Shown: positions 7,828 through 15,644 of the stretch, piece by piece
Numbering within the stretch: position 1 is the first letter of the stretch
Layout: each line of letters begins with the position of its first letter
Origin: JBCDLI01 sp038745535
GTDB taxonomy: Bacteria > Pseudomonadota > Alphaproteobacteria > Rhizobiales > Rhizobiaceae
Assembly: GCA_038745535.1 (NCBI GenBank)
Contig: JBCDLI010000048.1
Coordinates: 1 to 19,079 of the forward strand
DNA: 19,079 bases
Direction of reading: 5' to 3'
Program-made: the position numbers and the translations under genes
Notes under the pieces: model-generated
The model's input: only the letters and a program-made list of their open reading frames with translations
What the model was told of the DNA's origin: nothing
The model's database searches: none

Positions 7828-8262
7828 ATGCAGGCGCAAGAGCGTCAATCGGTAATAGCACAAGTTCAGGCCGATGAGCTGATGACCGCTTGGGTCGCGC
7901 TCGGCATTGATCCGTCTTTCGAAGTGTTACGCGGCCCAGAAACCGGTCTCGTATCGCTCAAGGGACAGATTGGCGGCGGTGGCGCGCCGTTTCCATTCGG
8001 TGATGCAACAGCGACGCGTGCGTCAGTCAGGTTGAACGATGGACGGATTGGCCACGCAATGCTGCTTGGGCGAGATCACAGGCGCACGACGATTGCCGCC
8101 GTGATTGATGCACTGTGCCATGGTGAAGGCGACGCGGAGTTAATCGACGCCAAGCTTATGCCAGCCTTGATAAAAGCGTTGAGAGATCGCGATCAAACCC
8201 GGGCCGCACAGACGGCTGCCACCAAAGTCGACTTCTTCACAATGGTGCGGGGTGAAGACTGA
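7828..8262 (+). CDS. phnG: C-P lyase core subunit PhnG
   Basis: PhnG is a structural and catalytic-accessory subunit of the C-P lyase core complex. With PhnI, PhnH and PhnL it couples ATP and a phosphonate to give alpha-D-ribose 1-phosphonate 5-triphosphate. The product has 144 residues, close to the 150 of the E. coli protein, and contains the typical LRGPETGLVSLKG, GGGGAPFPFGD and RIGHAMLLGRD stretches. I start at ATG 7828 because GGAG lies 8 bp before it; the frame is open back to 7753, but that would translate through the PhnF operator and adds no conserved sequence. Its stop overlaps the phnH start (TGATG), so the two are translationally coupled. Confidence 0.92.
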   Translation: MQAQERQSVIAQVQADELMTAWVALGIDPSFEVLRGPETGLVSLKGQIGGGGAPFPFGDATATRASVRLNDGRIGHAMLLGRDHRRTTIAAVIDALCHGEGDAELIDAKLMPALIKALRDRDQTRAAQTAATKVDFFTMVRGED

Positions 8263-8873
8263 TGAGCCAAGCGAATACCGCGTTTCAAGGCGGCTTCACT
8301 TCACCGGTCATAGAAGCACAGGCGCATTTTCACGGTATCATGCGTGCTATGTCACGGCCGGGTACCGTCATTCCACTGGAGCCGACCGTCCAAGCGCCAC
8401 GTCCGCTCAATGATGTGGCTAGCGCTGTGGCACTGACGTTATGCGATACCGATACACCCGTCTATCTCGATCACAATATGCGCGACGATGCAGTGGGCCA
8501 ATGGCTGCGTTTCCATACCGGAGCGCCGGTGACCGAAGACAAAGCCGCCGCGCAGTTTGCTATCATGCGCGGATGCGAAGCGTTAAATGCTCTTGAGTGT
8601 TTTGCGCAAGGGACACGCGATTATCCCGACCGCTCGACCACACTGATCGTTCAGGTCGATGGTTTTGATGTAGAGCCGAATTGGTCGCTCAGCGGTCCGG
8701 GGATTGATGGCACAGCACAAATGTCACCGACAAATGCCCCAGCTTCAGTAGTTACGTCTTGGACGCGGAACACCACGCTGTTTCCGCGCGGTATCGATGT
8801 CATTCTGACTGCACCAGACGCCCTCTCCGCATTGCCGCGAACGATCAACATCACTCTGAACGGAAGGGTCTAA
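8262..8873 (+). CDS. phnH: C-P lyase core subunit PhnH
   Basis: PhnH is a core subunit with a PLP-transferase-like fold without cofactor, needed for the PhnGHIL nucleosidase reaction. The product is 203 residues (E. coli about 194). Recognisable family stretches are FRSPV-like GGFTSPVIEAQAHF, HGIMRAMSRPG near residues 24-34 and LSGPGIDG near 143-150. It starts at the ATG that shares one base with the phnG stop and ends one base before phnI. Identification rests on these motifs and on its fixed place between phnG and phnI. Confidence 0.92.
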   Translation: MSQANTAFQGGFTSPVIEAQAHFHGIMRAMSRPGTVIPLEPTVQAPRPLNDVASAVALTLCDTDTPVYLDHNMRDDAVGQWLRFHTGAPVTEDKAAAQFAIMRGCEALNALECFAQGTRDYPDRSTTLIVQVDGFDVEPNWSLSGPGIDGTAQMSPTNAPASVVTSWTRNTTLFPRGIDVILTAPDALSALPRTINITLNGRV

Positions 8874-8874
8874 T

Positions 8875-9987
8875 ATGTATGTCGCTGTCAAGGGTGGTGA
8901 AAAAGCTATCGACAATGCCCATAGGCTGCTCGCAGATCGCCGTCGTGGCGATCGAGATATCGCTTCCCTGTCGATCAAACAGATTAGCGAGCAGCTGGCT
9001 CTGGCCGTCGATCGTGTGATGGCTGAAGGCTCGCTTTACGATCGCGAGCTTGCAGCGTTGGCCATAAAGCAGGCGCGTGGTGATCTCATTGAGGCAATAT
9101 TTCTTGTCCGCGCGTACCGGACGACATTGCCGCGCTTTGGGGCGACACAGCCCATTAACACCGGCGAAATGAAGTTGGAGCGCCGAATTTCGGCAACCTA
9201 CAAGGATTTACCGGGCGGCCAGATGCTCGGACCCACATTCGACTATACGCATCGGCTGCTTGATCCAGCGCTGGCCGGTGATGATGGTATTGAAAAAGCC
9301 GAAATTCGGGCCGATGCGGCACCTGAAAAAGCGATGCGCGTATCCGACATTCTGGCATCAGAGAGCCTGATTGAACCCGACGGTGAACCGTCTTCTGACA
9401 CACCCTTGGACATTACCCGCGAACCGATGGAGTTTCCCATGGAACGCGAGACAAGACTGCAAGCCCTGTCGCGCGGCGATGAGGGTTTTCTCCTTGCGCT
9501 CGGGTATTCCACACAGCGCGGCTATGCTCGCAATCACCCATTTGTCGGCGAAATTCGAATTGGTGAAGTTCATGTCGAATTCGATCTTCCAGAGCTCGAC
9601 CACACCGCAGTCATCGGACGTATCCAAGTCACCGAGTGCCAGATGGTCAACCAGTTCAAAGGGTCAGCCAAGGCCCCGCCACAGTTCACCCGCGGCTACG
9701 GGCTCGTTTTTGGCCAATCAGAACGTAAGGCGATGTCGATGGCACTTTGTGACCGGGCATTGCGCGCCGACGAATTGGGTGAAGACAAAACAGCGACGGC
9801 GCAGGACGAAGAGTTTGTAATCTCCCACTGCGATAACGTTCAGGCAACCGGTTTTGTCGAGCACCTGAAACTCCCCCACTACGTGGATTTTCAAGCCGAG
9901 CTCGAACTCGTTCGGACCATGCGTTCTGAGTTTGAAACACGCGCGAACAATAAATCCAACGCTGAATTCAAGGAGGCTGCGGAATGA
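8875..9987 (+). CDS. phnI: C-P lyase core subunit PhnI (ATP:phosphonate ribosyl-triphosphate transferase)
   Basis: PhnI is the catalytic nucleosidase: it displaces adenine from MgATP with the phosphonate, giving ribose 1-phosphonate 5-triphosphate, with PhnG, H and L. The 370-residue product opens with the family's MYVAVKGGEKAI and contains LRAYRTTLPRFG-like text (VRAYRTTLPRFG), PGGQMLGPTFDYTHRLLD, LALGYSTQRGYARNHPF and, near the C-terminus, VQATGFVEHLKLPHYVDFQAEL. It is slightly longer than the 354 residues of E. coli. The ATG follows GGAAGG and is 2 bp after the phnH stop; the last four bases overlap phnJ (ATGA). Confidence 0.95.
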   Translation: MYVAVKGGEKAIDNAHRLLADRRRGDRDIASLSIKQISEQLALAVDRVMAEGSLYDRELAALAIKQARGDLIEAIFLVRAYRTTLPRFGATQPINTGEMKLERRISATYKDLPGGQMLGPTFDYTHRLLDPALAGDDGIEKAEIRADAAPEKAMRVSDILASESLIEPDGEPSSDTPLDITREPMEFPMERETRLQALSRGDEGFLLALGYSTQRGYARNHPFVGEIRIGEVHVEFDLPELDHTAVIGRIQVTECQMVNQFKGSAKAPPQFTRGYGLVFGQSERKAMSMALCDRALRADELGEDKTATAQDEEFVISHCDNVQATGFVEHLKLPHYVDFQAELELVRTMRSEFETRANNKSNAEFKEAAE

Positions 9988-11501
9988 CTATTCGCGCCGT
10001 AATTTTTGACTTCGGTAACGTTCTTAACCGGTGGGAGCCAGAGGCAGCGTTCGCAGATCTGTTTAAAACGCCTGCGGAGATCGAAGACGCTATGGAGCGA
10101 TTTCGCCTTCACGATTGGGTGGGCTCAGTTCTTGACGCGGGCGACGATGTTGAGGCTTCACTGAGCGACGTCGAAAAAGCTGATCCTGATCGAGCGCGCT
10201 TTCTGCGCCACTACATGCAGAACATTGAGCTGCCGCATCAAACGGCTGTGGAAGGCACTGCCGCCATCATGGAAGAGCTCCTCGAGGTGCCGGACATAAA
10301 GGTGATGGGCATGACCAATGCTGGGGCGGAGGCAGTCGCTGCACTGCGACAGCATTTTCCCGTCATTGCTCGCTTGCATGATGTGTTCATCTCCGCGGTC
10401 GAAAAGTGCATGAAGCCGGAGCCCCAGTCTTATCGCATGCTTCTTGAGCGCAATGAGCTGTCGCCGGAAGAGTGCGTTTTCATTGATGATAAATCTGCCA
10501 ATGTGAATGCTGCCGAAGCACTCGGAATGCACGGTATCGTGTTCCTAAATCCCGATGAGCTTCGCGCGAAATTGGAGAAATTCGTCCCGTCGCTAAAGCC
10601 GGTCACTGACGAGGGCACGCACTCTTTCGCTCGGTACAACTTCGCCTATCTTGATGAACAGACAAAGCGGATGATCCGACGCGCTATTCTCAAGGCGATA
10701 GCGATTCCGGGCTATCAAGTGCCATTTGCCAGTCGCGAAATGCCAATGCCCTTCGGCTGGGGCACCGGTGGTGTGCAGGTGACAGCCTCAATCATCGGCC
10801 CTGATGACGTACTGAAAGTCATCGACCAAGGTTCTGATGACACGACGAACGCGGTGTCCATTCGCAAGTTCTTCCAAAACACAGCGAGCGTCGCGACCAC
10901 CACAGACACCGGCAATGCAACGATTATCCAGACGCGTCACCGGATACCGGAAGAGCCGTTGAGAGATGGCCAAACGCTTGTCTATCAGGTGCCAATTCCC
11001 GAGCCGTTGCGCTTTCTCGAGCCGCGAGAAACCGAGACGCGGAAAATGCACGCGTTTGAAGAATACGGACTCATGCACGTTAAGCTCTATGAGGACATCG
11101 CAAAGAACGGACGGATTGCGACCACCTATGCCTATCCTGTGAAGGTCGAAAATCGCTATATTATGGATCCGTCTCCGACGCCCAAGTTCGACAATCCGAA
11201 AATGAACAACAGTGCGGCGCTTCAATTGTTCGGTGCCGGTCGAGAAAAACGCATCTATGCCATCCCGCCTTATACCGAAGTCGTCAGCCTCGATTTCGAA
11301 GACCACCCTTTCGAGGTCAACAAATTCGAGCAGCCATGCGCTCTGTGCGGAGCTGAAGGCGTATATCTTGACGAAGTAATCCTTGATGACCGGGGCGGAC
11401 GGATGTTCTGCTGCTCTGACACCGATTTTTGCGAAAAGCGACGCGCAGCTGGGCATGTTGGACCGGAGTTTCCGGGGTCGAGACCGGGTGAAGCGGCATG
11501 A
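9984..11501 (+). CDS. phnJ: HAD-hydrolase / PhnJ C-P lyase fusion protein
   Basis: This is one uninterrupted 505-codon ORF with two complete domains. Residues 1 to about 205 form a HAD-superfamily (subfamily IA-like) hydrolase: motif I FDFGNVL with nucleophile D9, motif II T111 in GMTNAG, motif III K144 in MKPEP, and motif IV IDD (D168, D169). The usual second Asp of motif I (DxD) is Gly here. Residues about 215-505 are a full-length PhnJ, the radical-SAM enzyme that breaks the C-P bond of ribose 1-phosphonate 5-phosphate. With an offset of 211, C452, C455, C477 and C483 match E. coli C241, C244, C266 and C272, and G243 matches the glycyl-radical Gly32. A perfect AAGGAGG precedes the start, and no Met or ribosome site occurs near the junction, so PhnJ cannot easily be made alone. 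The HAD substrate is unknown; a phosphorylated ribose product is a reasonable guess. Confidence 0.93.
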   Translation: MTIRAVIFDFGNVLNRWEPEAAFADLFKTPAEIEDAMERFRLHDWVGSVLDAGDDVEASLSDVEKADPDRARFLRHYMQNIELPHQTAVEGTAAIMEELLEVPDIKVMGMTNAGAEAVAALRQHFPVIARLHDVFISAVEKCMKPEPQSYRMLLERNELSPEECVFIDDKSANVNAAEALGMHGIVFLNPDELRAKLEKFVPSLKPVTDEGTHSFARYNFAYLDEQTKRMIRRAILKAIAIPGYQVPFASREMPMPFGWGTGGVQVTASIIGPDDVLKVIDQGSDDTTNAVSIRKFFQNTASVATTTDTGNATIIQTRHRIPEEPLRDGQTLVYQVPIPEPLRFLEPRETETRKMHAFEEYGLMHVKLYEDIAKNGRIATTYAYPVKVENRYIMDPSPTPKFDNPKMNNSAALQLFGAGREKRIYAIPPYTEVVSLDFEDHPFEVNKFEQPCALCGAEGVYLDEVILDDRGGRMFCCSDTDFCEKRRAAGHVGPEFPGSRPGEAA

Positions 11502-12280
11502 CTGTTCACGATCAGCCTCTATTATCAGTCTCAAGCATCACCAAGGTTTATGGTGATCGCATCGGATGCCGCGACGTTTCCTTCGATCTTTGGCCTGGAG
11601 AAGTAATGGCCATTGTTGGCGAGAGTGGCTCCGGCAAAACGACGCTATTGAACTGTGTTTCCACGCGCCTTCCCGCGACCCACGGCTCGGTACATTACCA
11701 CCTGCGTGATGGTTCACGTCGAAATCTCTACGAGATGGGTGAAGCCGAACGCCGTTTTCTGATGCGGACCGATTGGGGCTTTGTGCATCAAAATCCGGCT
11801 GACGGATTACGTATGGCGGTGTCTGCCGGTGCCAATGTCGGTGAACGATTGATGGCGATCGGTGACAGGCACTACGGAAACATCCGCGAAACGGCCACAG
11901 ACTGGCTGGGCCGCGTAGAAATCGCTGCGGACCGTATCGATGATCAGCCGCGCACGTTTTCAGGCGGTATGCGTCAACGCCTCCAAATCGCACGCAACCT
12001 CGTGACGTCTCCACGTCTCATCTTCATGGACGAACCCACCGGCGGACTGGATGTTTCGGTTCAAGCGAGATTGCTTGATCTTGTTCGTGGCCTCGTTTCA
12101 GACCTCGGTCTTTCGATCATCGTCGTGACCCATGATTTGGCTGTGGCCCGTCTTCTGTCTCACCGCATTATGGTGATGAAGGATGGTCAAGTGATCGAAA
12201 CGGGTTTGACCGATCGCGTTCTCGATGATCCCCGTGAGCCCTACACGCAACTCCTCGTTTCTTCCATTTTACAGGTTTAA
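11498..12280 (+). CDS. phnK: C-P lyase ABC-type subunit PhnK
   Basis: PhnK is an ABC-type ATPase that docks on the PhnJ face of the C-P lyase core rather than on a permease. The 260-residue product has Walker A GESGSGKTT (41-49), Q98, signature SGGMRQR (155-161), Walker B IFMDEP with D178-E179, and His212. It resembles oligopeptide-transporter ATPases, as known PhnK proteins do, including the C-terminal PYTQLLVSS. Its start overlaps the end of the phnJ fusion by ATGA. The intact frame next to a PhnJ with an extra N-terminal domain means that complex must accommodate both. Confidence 0.93.
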   Translation: MTVHDQPLLSVSSITKVYGDRIGCRDVSFDLWPGEVMAIVGESGSGKTTLLNCVSTRLPATHGSVHYHLRDGSRRNLYEMGEAERRFLMRTDWGFVHQNPADGLRMAVSAGANVGERLMAIGDRHYGNIRETATDWLGRVEIAADRIDDQPRTFSGGMRQRLQIARNLVTSPRLIFMDEPTGGLDVSVQARLLDLVRGLVSDLGLSIIVVTHDLAVARLLSHRIMVMKDGQVIETGLTDRVLDDPREPYTQLLVSSILQV

Positions 12281-12282
12281 GC

Positions 12283-12987
12283 ATGTCTACGCCGCTCATC
12301 CTTCACGAAGTCCGAAAGTCGTTCACCATGCATCTGCGTGGCGGTGTTCAAATCCCGGTCGTTGAAAATGTGAATTTCCATCTGAGTGCCGGTGAGTGCG
12401 CTGTCCTCGGCGGTCCTTCCGGTATCGGCAAGTCGTCAGTACTGAAGATGATATACGGAAACTATGCGGTTGACGGCGGGCAGATCCTCGTGTCTCATCG
12501 TGGTGAGGCGATCGATTTGGCAAGTGCCGAGCCCCGCATTGTGCTCGACGTTCGGCGCCAATCAATTGGGTATGTCAGCCAGTTTCTTCGAACAATCCCG
12601 CGCATCGGTGCAGTCGACGTCGTTGCTGAGCCTTTGATTGCTCGCGGGACTTCACCGGGCGAGGCGGTTGAACTGGCGAAGGCTCTCCTGTGGAAGCTCA
12701 ATCTACCAACGGAACTTTGGGAACTGCCACCGGCGACATTTTCAGGAGGCGAGCAACAGCGCGTGAACATCGCGCGCGGTTTTATCACCGATCACCCGAT
12801 ATTGCTGCTCGATGAACCAACGGCATCACTCGATGCTCGAAATCGCGCGGTCGTCATCGACATGATCGCAGAAAAGAAAGCAGCCGGCGTCGCCTTGCTT
12901 GGCATCTTTCATGATGAAGATGTGCGAGAAGCCGTCGCTGATCATATCATTGACGTATCACAATTCACAGCGCGCAAGGCAGCCTAA
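12283..12987 (+). CDS. phnL: C-P lyase ABC-type subunit PhnL
   Basis: PhnL is the second ABC-type ATPase of the pathway; it is needed with PhnGHI for the first step. The 234-residue product has Walker A GPSGIGKSS (44-52), signature SGGEQQR (154-160), Walker B LLLDEP with D177-E178, the D-loop SLD and His210. The early MHLRGGVQIPVVENVNF is characteristic of PhnL. It begins two bases after phnK and ends four bases before the transferase gene. Confidence 0.93.
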   Translation: MSTPLILHEVRKSFTMHLRGGVQIPVVENVNFHLSAGECAVLGGPSGIGKSSVLKMIYGNYAVDGGQILVSHRGEAIDLASAEPRIVLDVRRQSIGYVSQFLRTIPRIGAVDVVAEPLIARGTSPGEAVELAKALLWKLNLPTELWELPPATFSGGEQQRVNIARGFITDHPILLLDEPTASLDARNRAVVIDMIAEKKAAGVALLGIFHDEDVREAVADHIIDVSQFTARKAA

Positions 12988-12991
12988 AGCG

Positions 12992-13606
12992 ATGCCGAAG
13001 CTGTCAGTAAAGCCGACAGTTCATGAAACTGCTCGCGTAACCAAATCTACCCTTGGCCGCTACACCGAGATCGATGAGGGCTGTGTCGTCACCGAGTGTG
13101 AAGTCGGCGATTACTCCTACCTTATCCGCCAAACGGAAGCCTGGTGCGCAACAATTGGCAAGTTTGCCAACATTGCGAGCCATGTGCGCATTAATGCGAC
13201 CAACCATCCGACGTGGCGCGCAACACAGCATCACTTCACCTACCGGGCTGGCGACTACTTTGAAGACGCGGAGAACGAGGAAAATTTCTTCGACTGGCGT
13301 CGCGCGCACAATGTCACCATCGGTCATGATGTTTGGATCGGTCACGGTGCGATCATTTTGCCGGGTTTGAACATTGGGAACGGCGCCGTTGTTGGCTCCG
13401 GCGCCGTGGTTACGAAGGATGTTGCAGCTTTCTCAATCGTCGGTGGATCGCCGGCGCGGCTCATCAAAATGCGCCATGACGATGAGACCATTGCAAAACT
13501 ACAAGTTTTGGCATGGTGGCATTGGACGCATGAGCAACTGCGAGATGCATTAGACGACTTCCGAAACATGTCTGCATCTGACTTTGTTAAGAAATATAGC
13601 AACTAA
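12992..13606 (+). CDS. Phosphonate-cluster hexapeptide-repeat acyltransferase
   Basis: This is a 204-residue left-handed beta-helix acyltransferase of the DapH/xenobiotic acetyltransferase type that is regularly found in alphaproteobacterial phn clusters (the phn_thr-fam group). Hexapeptide repeats are visible at about residues 15-60 and again at 108-155 (IGHDVWIGHGAII, IGNGAVVGSGAVV). The stretch NATNHPTW contains the His expected for catalysis in the family. The preferred start is the ATG at 12992, four bases after phnL; an upstream frame from 12899 runs inside phnL. It may take the place of PhnO, which N-acetylates aminoalkylphosphonates, but its substrate is not established. It ends the phnG operon. 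Confidence 0.85.
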   Translation: MPKLSVKPTVHETARVTKSTLGRYTEIDEGCVVTECEVGDYSYLIRQTEAWCATIGKFANIASHVRINATNHPTWRATQHHFTYRAGDYFEDAENEENFFDWRRAHNVTIGHDVWIGHGAIILPGLNIGNGAVVGSGAVVTKDVAAFSIVGGSPARLIKMRHDDETIAKLQVLAWWHWTHEQLRDALDDFRNMSASDFVKKYSN

Positions 13607-13631
13607 ATCAATGATTTGACGGCTTTTTCCA

Positions 13632-13664
13632 CTGTCACAAAACGGCAAGAAAACTGACACGCAG
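13632..13664 (+). promoter_or_regulatory. Pho box upstream of phnC
   Basis: Three consecutive 11-base units begin CTGTCAC, CGGCAAG and CTGACAC; the first and third match the PhoB half-site CTGTCAY at 7/7 and 6/7, the middle one poorly, and the first two spacers are AAAA. The array is 46 bp before phnC, so the transporter genes probably have their own PhoB-dependent promoter. I cannot point to a clear -10 box. Confidence 0.6.
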
Positions 13665-13709
13665 AGTTCACGTGGGGCGCGTAGCAGAGGGTGACAAAGA
13701 GGTTTTCCC

Positions 13710-14597
13710 ATGCTCGCTTTTGATCACGTGACCCGCCGATTTGGCGCAAACACTGCTGTCGATAATGTTCACCTTACGATCCCAAGTGGTCAAATGGTGG
13801 GGATAATTGGGGCATCCGGCGCAGGTAAGTCGACACTTCTGCGCATGATCAATCGGCTGATCGATACCAGCGATGGGAGCATCGTTTTCGAGAACACCAA
13901 TGTGAGCGCGTTGAAGGGGCAGCAACTTCGCAATTGGCAACGCGATTGCGCGATGATCTTCCAGCAATTCAATTTGGTCCCGCGCCTGGATGTTATCACC
14001 AATGTTATGCTCGGGCGATTGAACCACCGCTCAAGCGTTGCGAGCCTATTGAGCATCTTCTCAGATCGCGAGCGTGCGATGGCAATTGCGGCGTTGGAGC
14101 GCCTCGGGATTGAAAAGGCCGCTATGCAGCGCGCCGGAACACTCTCTGGCGGTCAACAGCAGCGTGTCGCGATCGCTCGGGCGCTGATGCAAGAGCCGAA
14201 GGTGATCCTCGCCGACGAGCCGATCGCATCGCTTGATCCGCGCAACGCACAGATTGTCATGCAGTCACTCGCAGACATCAACAAGAACGACGGCATTACT
14301 GTCATCACTAACCTGCACACGCTTGATACTGCCCGCACATATTGTGAGCGCATTATCGGGATGCAGGCTGGGAAGGTGGTTTTCGATGGCGGGCCTGATC
14401 AACTTACCGAAGCTGCAGCGCGCCAAATTTATGGTGCGGAAGGTCTCGAAGACGCGTTTTCGGAAGCTGTCACATCTACCAGTCTTGCACCTGCAAAAAC
14501 ACCATCTGCTGCGGCTCTCGCCGCAGTTGGCCTGAAGGGTACTCCCTCAACAGAAACGGAATGGCACGGCGGTAAGGCTACACCTGCCAATTTCTGA
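13710..14597 (+). CDS. phnC: Phosphonate ABC transporter ATP-binding protein
   Basis: PhnC is the ATPase that drives phosphonate import with PhnD and PhnE. The 295-residue product has Walker A GASGAGKST (34-42), Q-loop in IFQQFN, signature SGGQQQR (146-152), Walker B ILADEP with D169-E170 and switch His203 in NLHTLD, the PhnC-specific wording. The ATG at 13710 follows AGAGG by 7 bp. The last 45 residues or so (after LEDAFSEA) are Ala/Ser/Thr/Pro-rich and extend beyond the usual 250-280 residues; they look unstructured. A terminator-like hairpin follows 11 bp after the stop. Confidence 0.93.
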   Translation: MLAFDHVTRRFGANTAVDNVHLTIPSGQMVGIIGASGAGKSTLLRMINRLIDTSDGSIVFENTNVSALKGQQLRNWQRDCAMIFQQFNLVPRLDVITNVMLGRLNHRSSVASLLSIFSDRERAMAIAALERLGIEKAAMQRAGTLSGGQQQRVAIARALMQEPKVILADEPIASLDPRNAQIVMQSLADINKNDGITVITNLHTLDTARTYCERIIGMQAGKVVFDGGPDQLTEAAARQIYGAEGLEDAFSEAVTSTSLAPAKTPSAAALAAVGLKGTPSTETEWHGGKATPANF

Positions 14598-14608
14598 AGT
14601 CTTTTCAG

Positions 14609-14632
14609 CCGATCCATAAGGGTCGGTTTTTT
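14609..14632 (+). terminator. Terminator-like hairpin between phnC and phnD
   Basis: CCGATCC and GGGTCGG (14609-14615, 14620-14626) form a 7-bp stem with one G-T pair and an ATAA loop, followed at once by six T. It has the form of a Rho-independent terminator, though inside an operon. It may reduce or modulate read-through, or protect the phnC end after processing. Confidence 0.7.
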
Positions 14633-14656
14633 CGCATGAAAAAACGGAGCTCAATC

Positions 14657-15565
14657 ATGCTTAAGAAACTTCTCGTAACTACGACGGCAGTCGCTGCTGT
14701 CTTGACCGGAGCGGTCACTGCCCAAGCGCAGGACGTATTCCGCATCGGTATCCTCGGCGGCGAAAATGAAGCGGACCGCCTTCGTAACTTCCAGTGCATG
14801 GTTGATGCGCTTCCAGCCGCCATTGGCGTGAAGGAAGTAAAACTGTTCCCAGCCGCTGACTATGATGGCGTGATCCAAGGCCTGCTCGGTGGCACGCTTG
14901 ACTATGCTGAGCTCGGTGCGTCTGGCTACGCCAAGGTTCACCTGACAAATGCTGAGGCTGTTGATCCGGTACTGACCACTGTTCAAACCGATGGCGCAAC
15001 CGGCTACTATTCGATCATGCTCGCCCGCAAAGACAGCGGCATCACAAACATTGAAGAAGCCAAGGGCAAAAAGCTTGGCTTCGCTGATCCCGACTCAACA
15101 TCCGGTTTCCTCGTGCCATCTGTGGCGCTGCCAACCCAACTTGGCATGCCACTCGAAGAGTATTTCTCTGAGACCGGCTTCGGCGGCGGGCATGAGAACG
15201 GCGTTCTGGAAATGCTGAAAGGCAACTTCGACGTTCAAGTGACCTGGTCTTCCGGCGTTGGTGAATTCGAAGACGGCTACACATCGGGCAACATTCGCAA
15301 AATGGTCGACAAAGGTCTTCTGGACATGGACGACGTGAACGAAGTGTGGCGTTCGCCACTTATCCCGAACGGCCCGGTTGTTGTTTCCAACCAGCTGGAC
15401 CAAGAGATTCGCGCTAACTTCGTCGAGTTCATGAAGGCGTTGCCCGAGTCTGATCCAGATTGCTTCCGCGCAATTCAGGGTGGCAACTTCGCTGGCTTCA
15501 CCGATGTTGACCACTCGTTCTACGAGACAATCGTAGCAGCACGTAAAGCCAAGATCGGTTCTTAA
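14657..15565 (+). CDS. phnD: Phosphonate-binding periplasmic protein
   Basis: PhnD captures phosphonates in the periplasm and delivers them to PhnE1/PhnE2. I use the ATG at 14657, giving 302 residues: GGAG lies 8 bp upstream and the first residues form a standard Sec signal (MLKKLL, hydrophobic core, cleavage after AQA). The frame is open to an ATG at 14636, but that lies directly behind the T-tract of the terminator and would disturb the signal. The mature part has family features such as EADRLRNFQCMVDALP, LGASGYAKVHLT, GFADPDSTSGFLVPS and FGGGHENGVLEMLKGNFD. It is the best candidate for high expression, being flanked by hairpins on both sides. Confidence 0.94.
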   Translation: MLKKLLVTTTAVAAVLTGAVTAQAQDVFRIGILGGENEADRLRNFQCMVDALPAAIGVKEVKLFPAADYDGVIQGLLGGTLDYAELGASGYAKVHLTNAEAVDPVLTTVQTDGATGYYSIMLARKDSGITNIEEAKGKKLGFADPDSTSGFLVPSVALPTQLGMPLEEYFSETGFGGGHENGVLEMLKGNFDVQVTWSSGVGEFEDGYTSGNIRKMVDKGLLDMDDVNEVWRSPLIPNGPVVVSNQLDQEIRANFVEFMKALPESDPDCFRAIQGGNFAGFTDVDHSFYETIVAARKAKIGS

Positions 15566-15579
15566 TCCGATCCTCTCAG

Positions 15580-15609
15580 CCGCGCTCCTAACCTTCGGGG
15601 CGCGGTTTT
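15580..15609 (+). terminator. Terminator-like hairpin between phnD and phnE
   Basis: CCGCGCTCC and GGGGCGCGG (15580-15588, 15597-15605) pair over 9 bp with one T-G pair and an 8-base loop, then TTTTCTTTTG. A second small hairpin, GATCGG and CCGATC, overlaps the phnD stop at 15553-15572. Both lie in the 79-bp gap before phnE1. It probably lowers expression of the permeases relative to PhnD. Confidence 0.75.
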
Positions 15610-15644
15610 CTTTTGTTTCTTTTTAGCTGTGTAAGGCTCGCATC

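Noticed and set aside
10788..11534. 248-codon minus-strand ORF opposite phnJ
   Set aside because: It is antisense to the highly conserved PhnJ domain and has no domain features; it is a shadow of codon bias.
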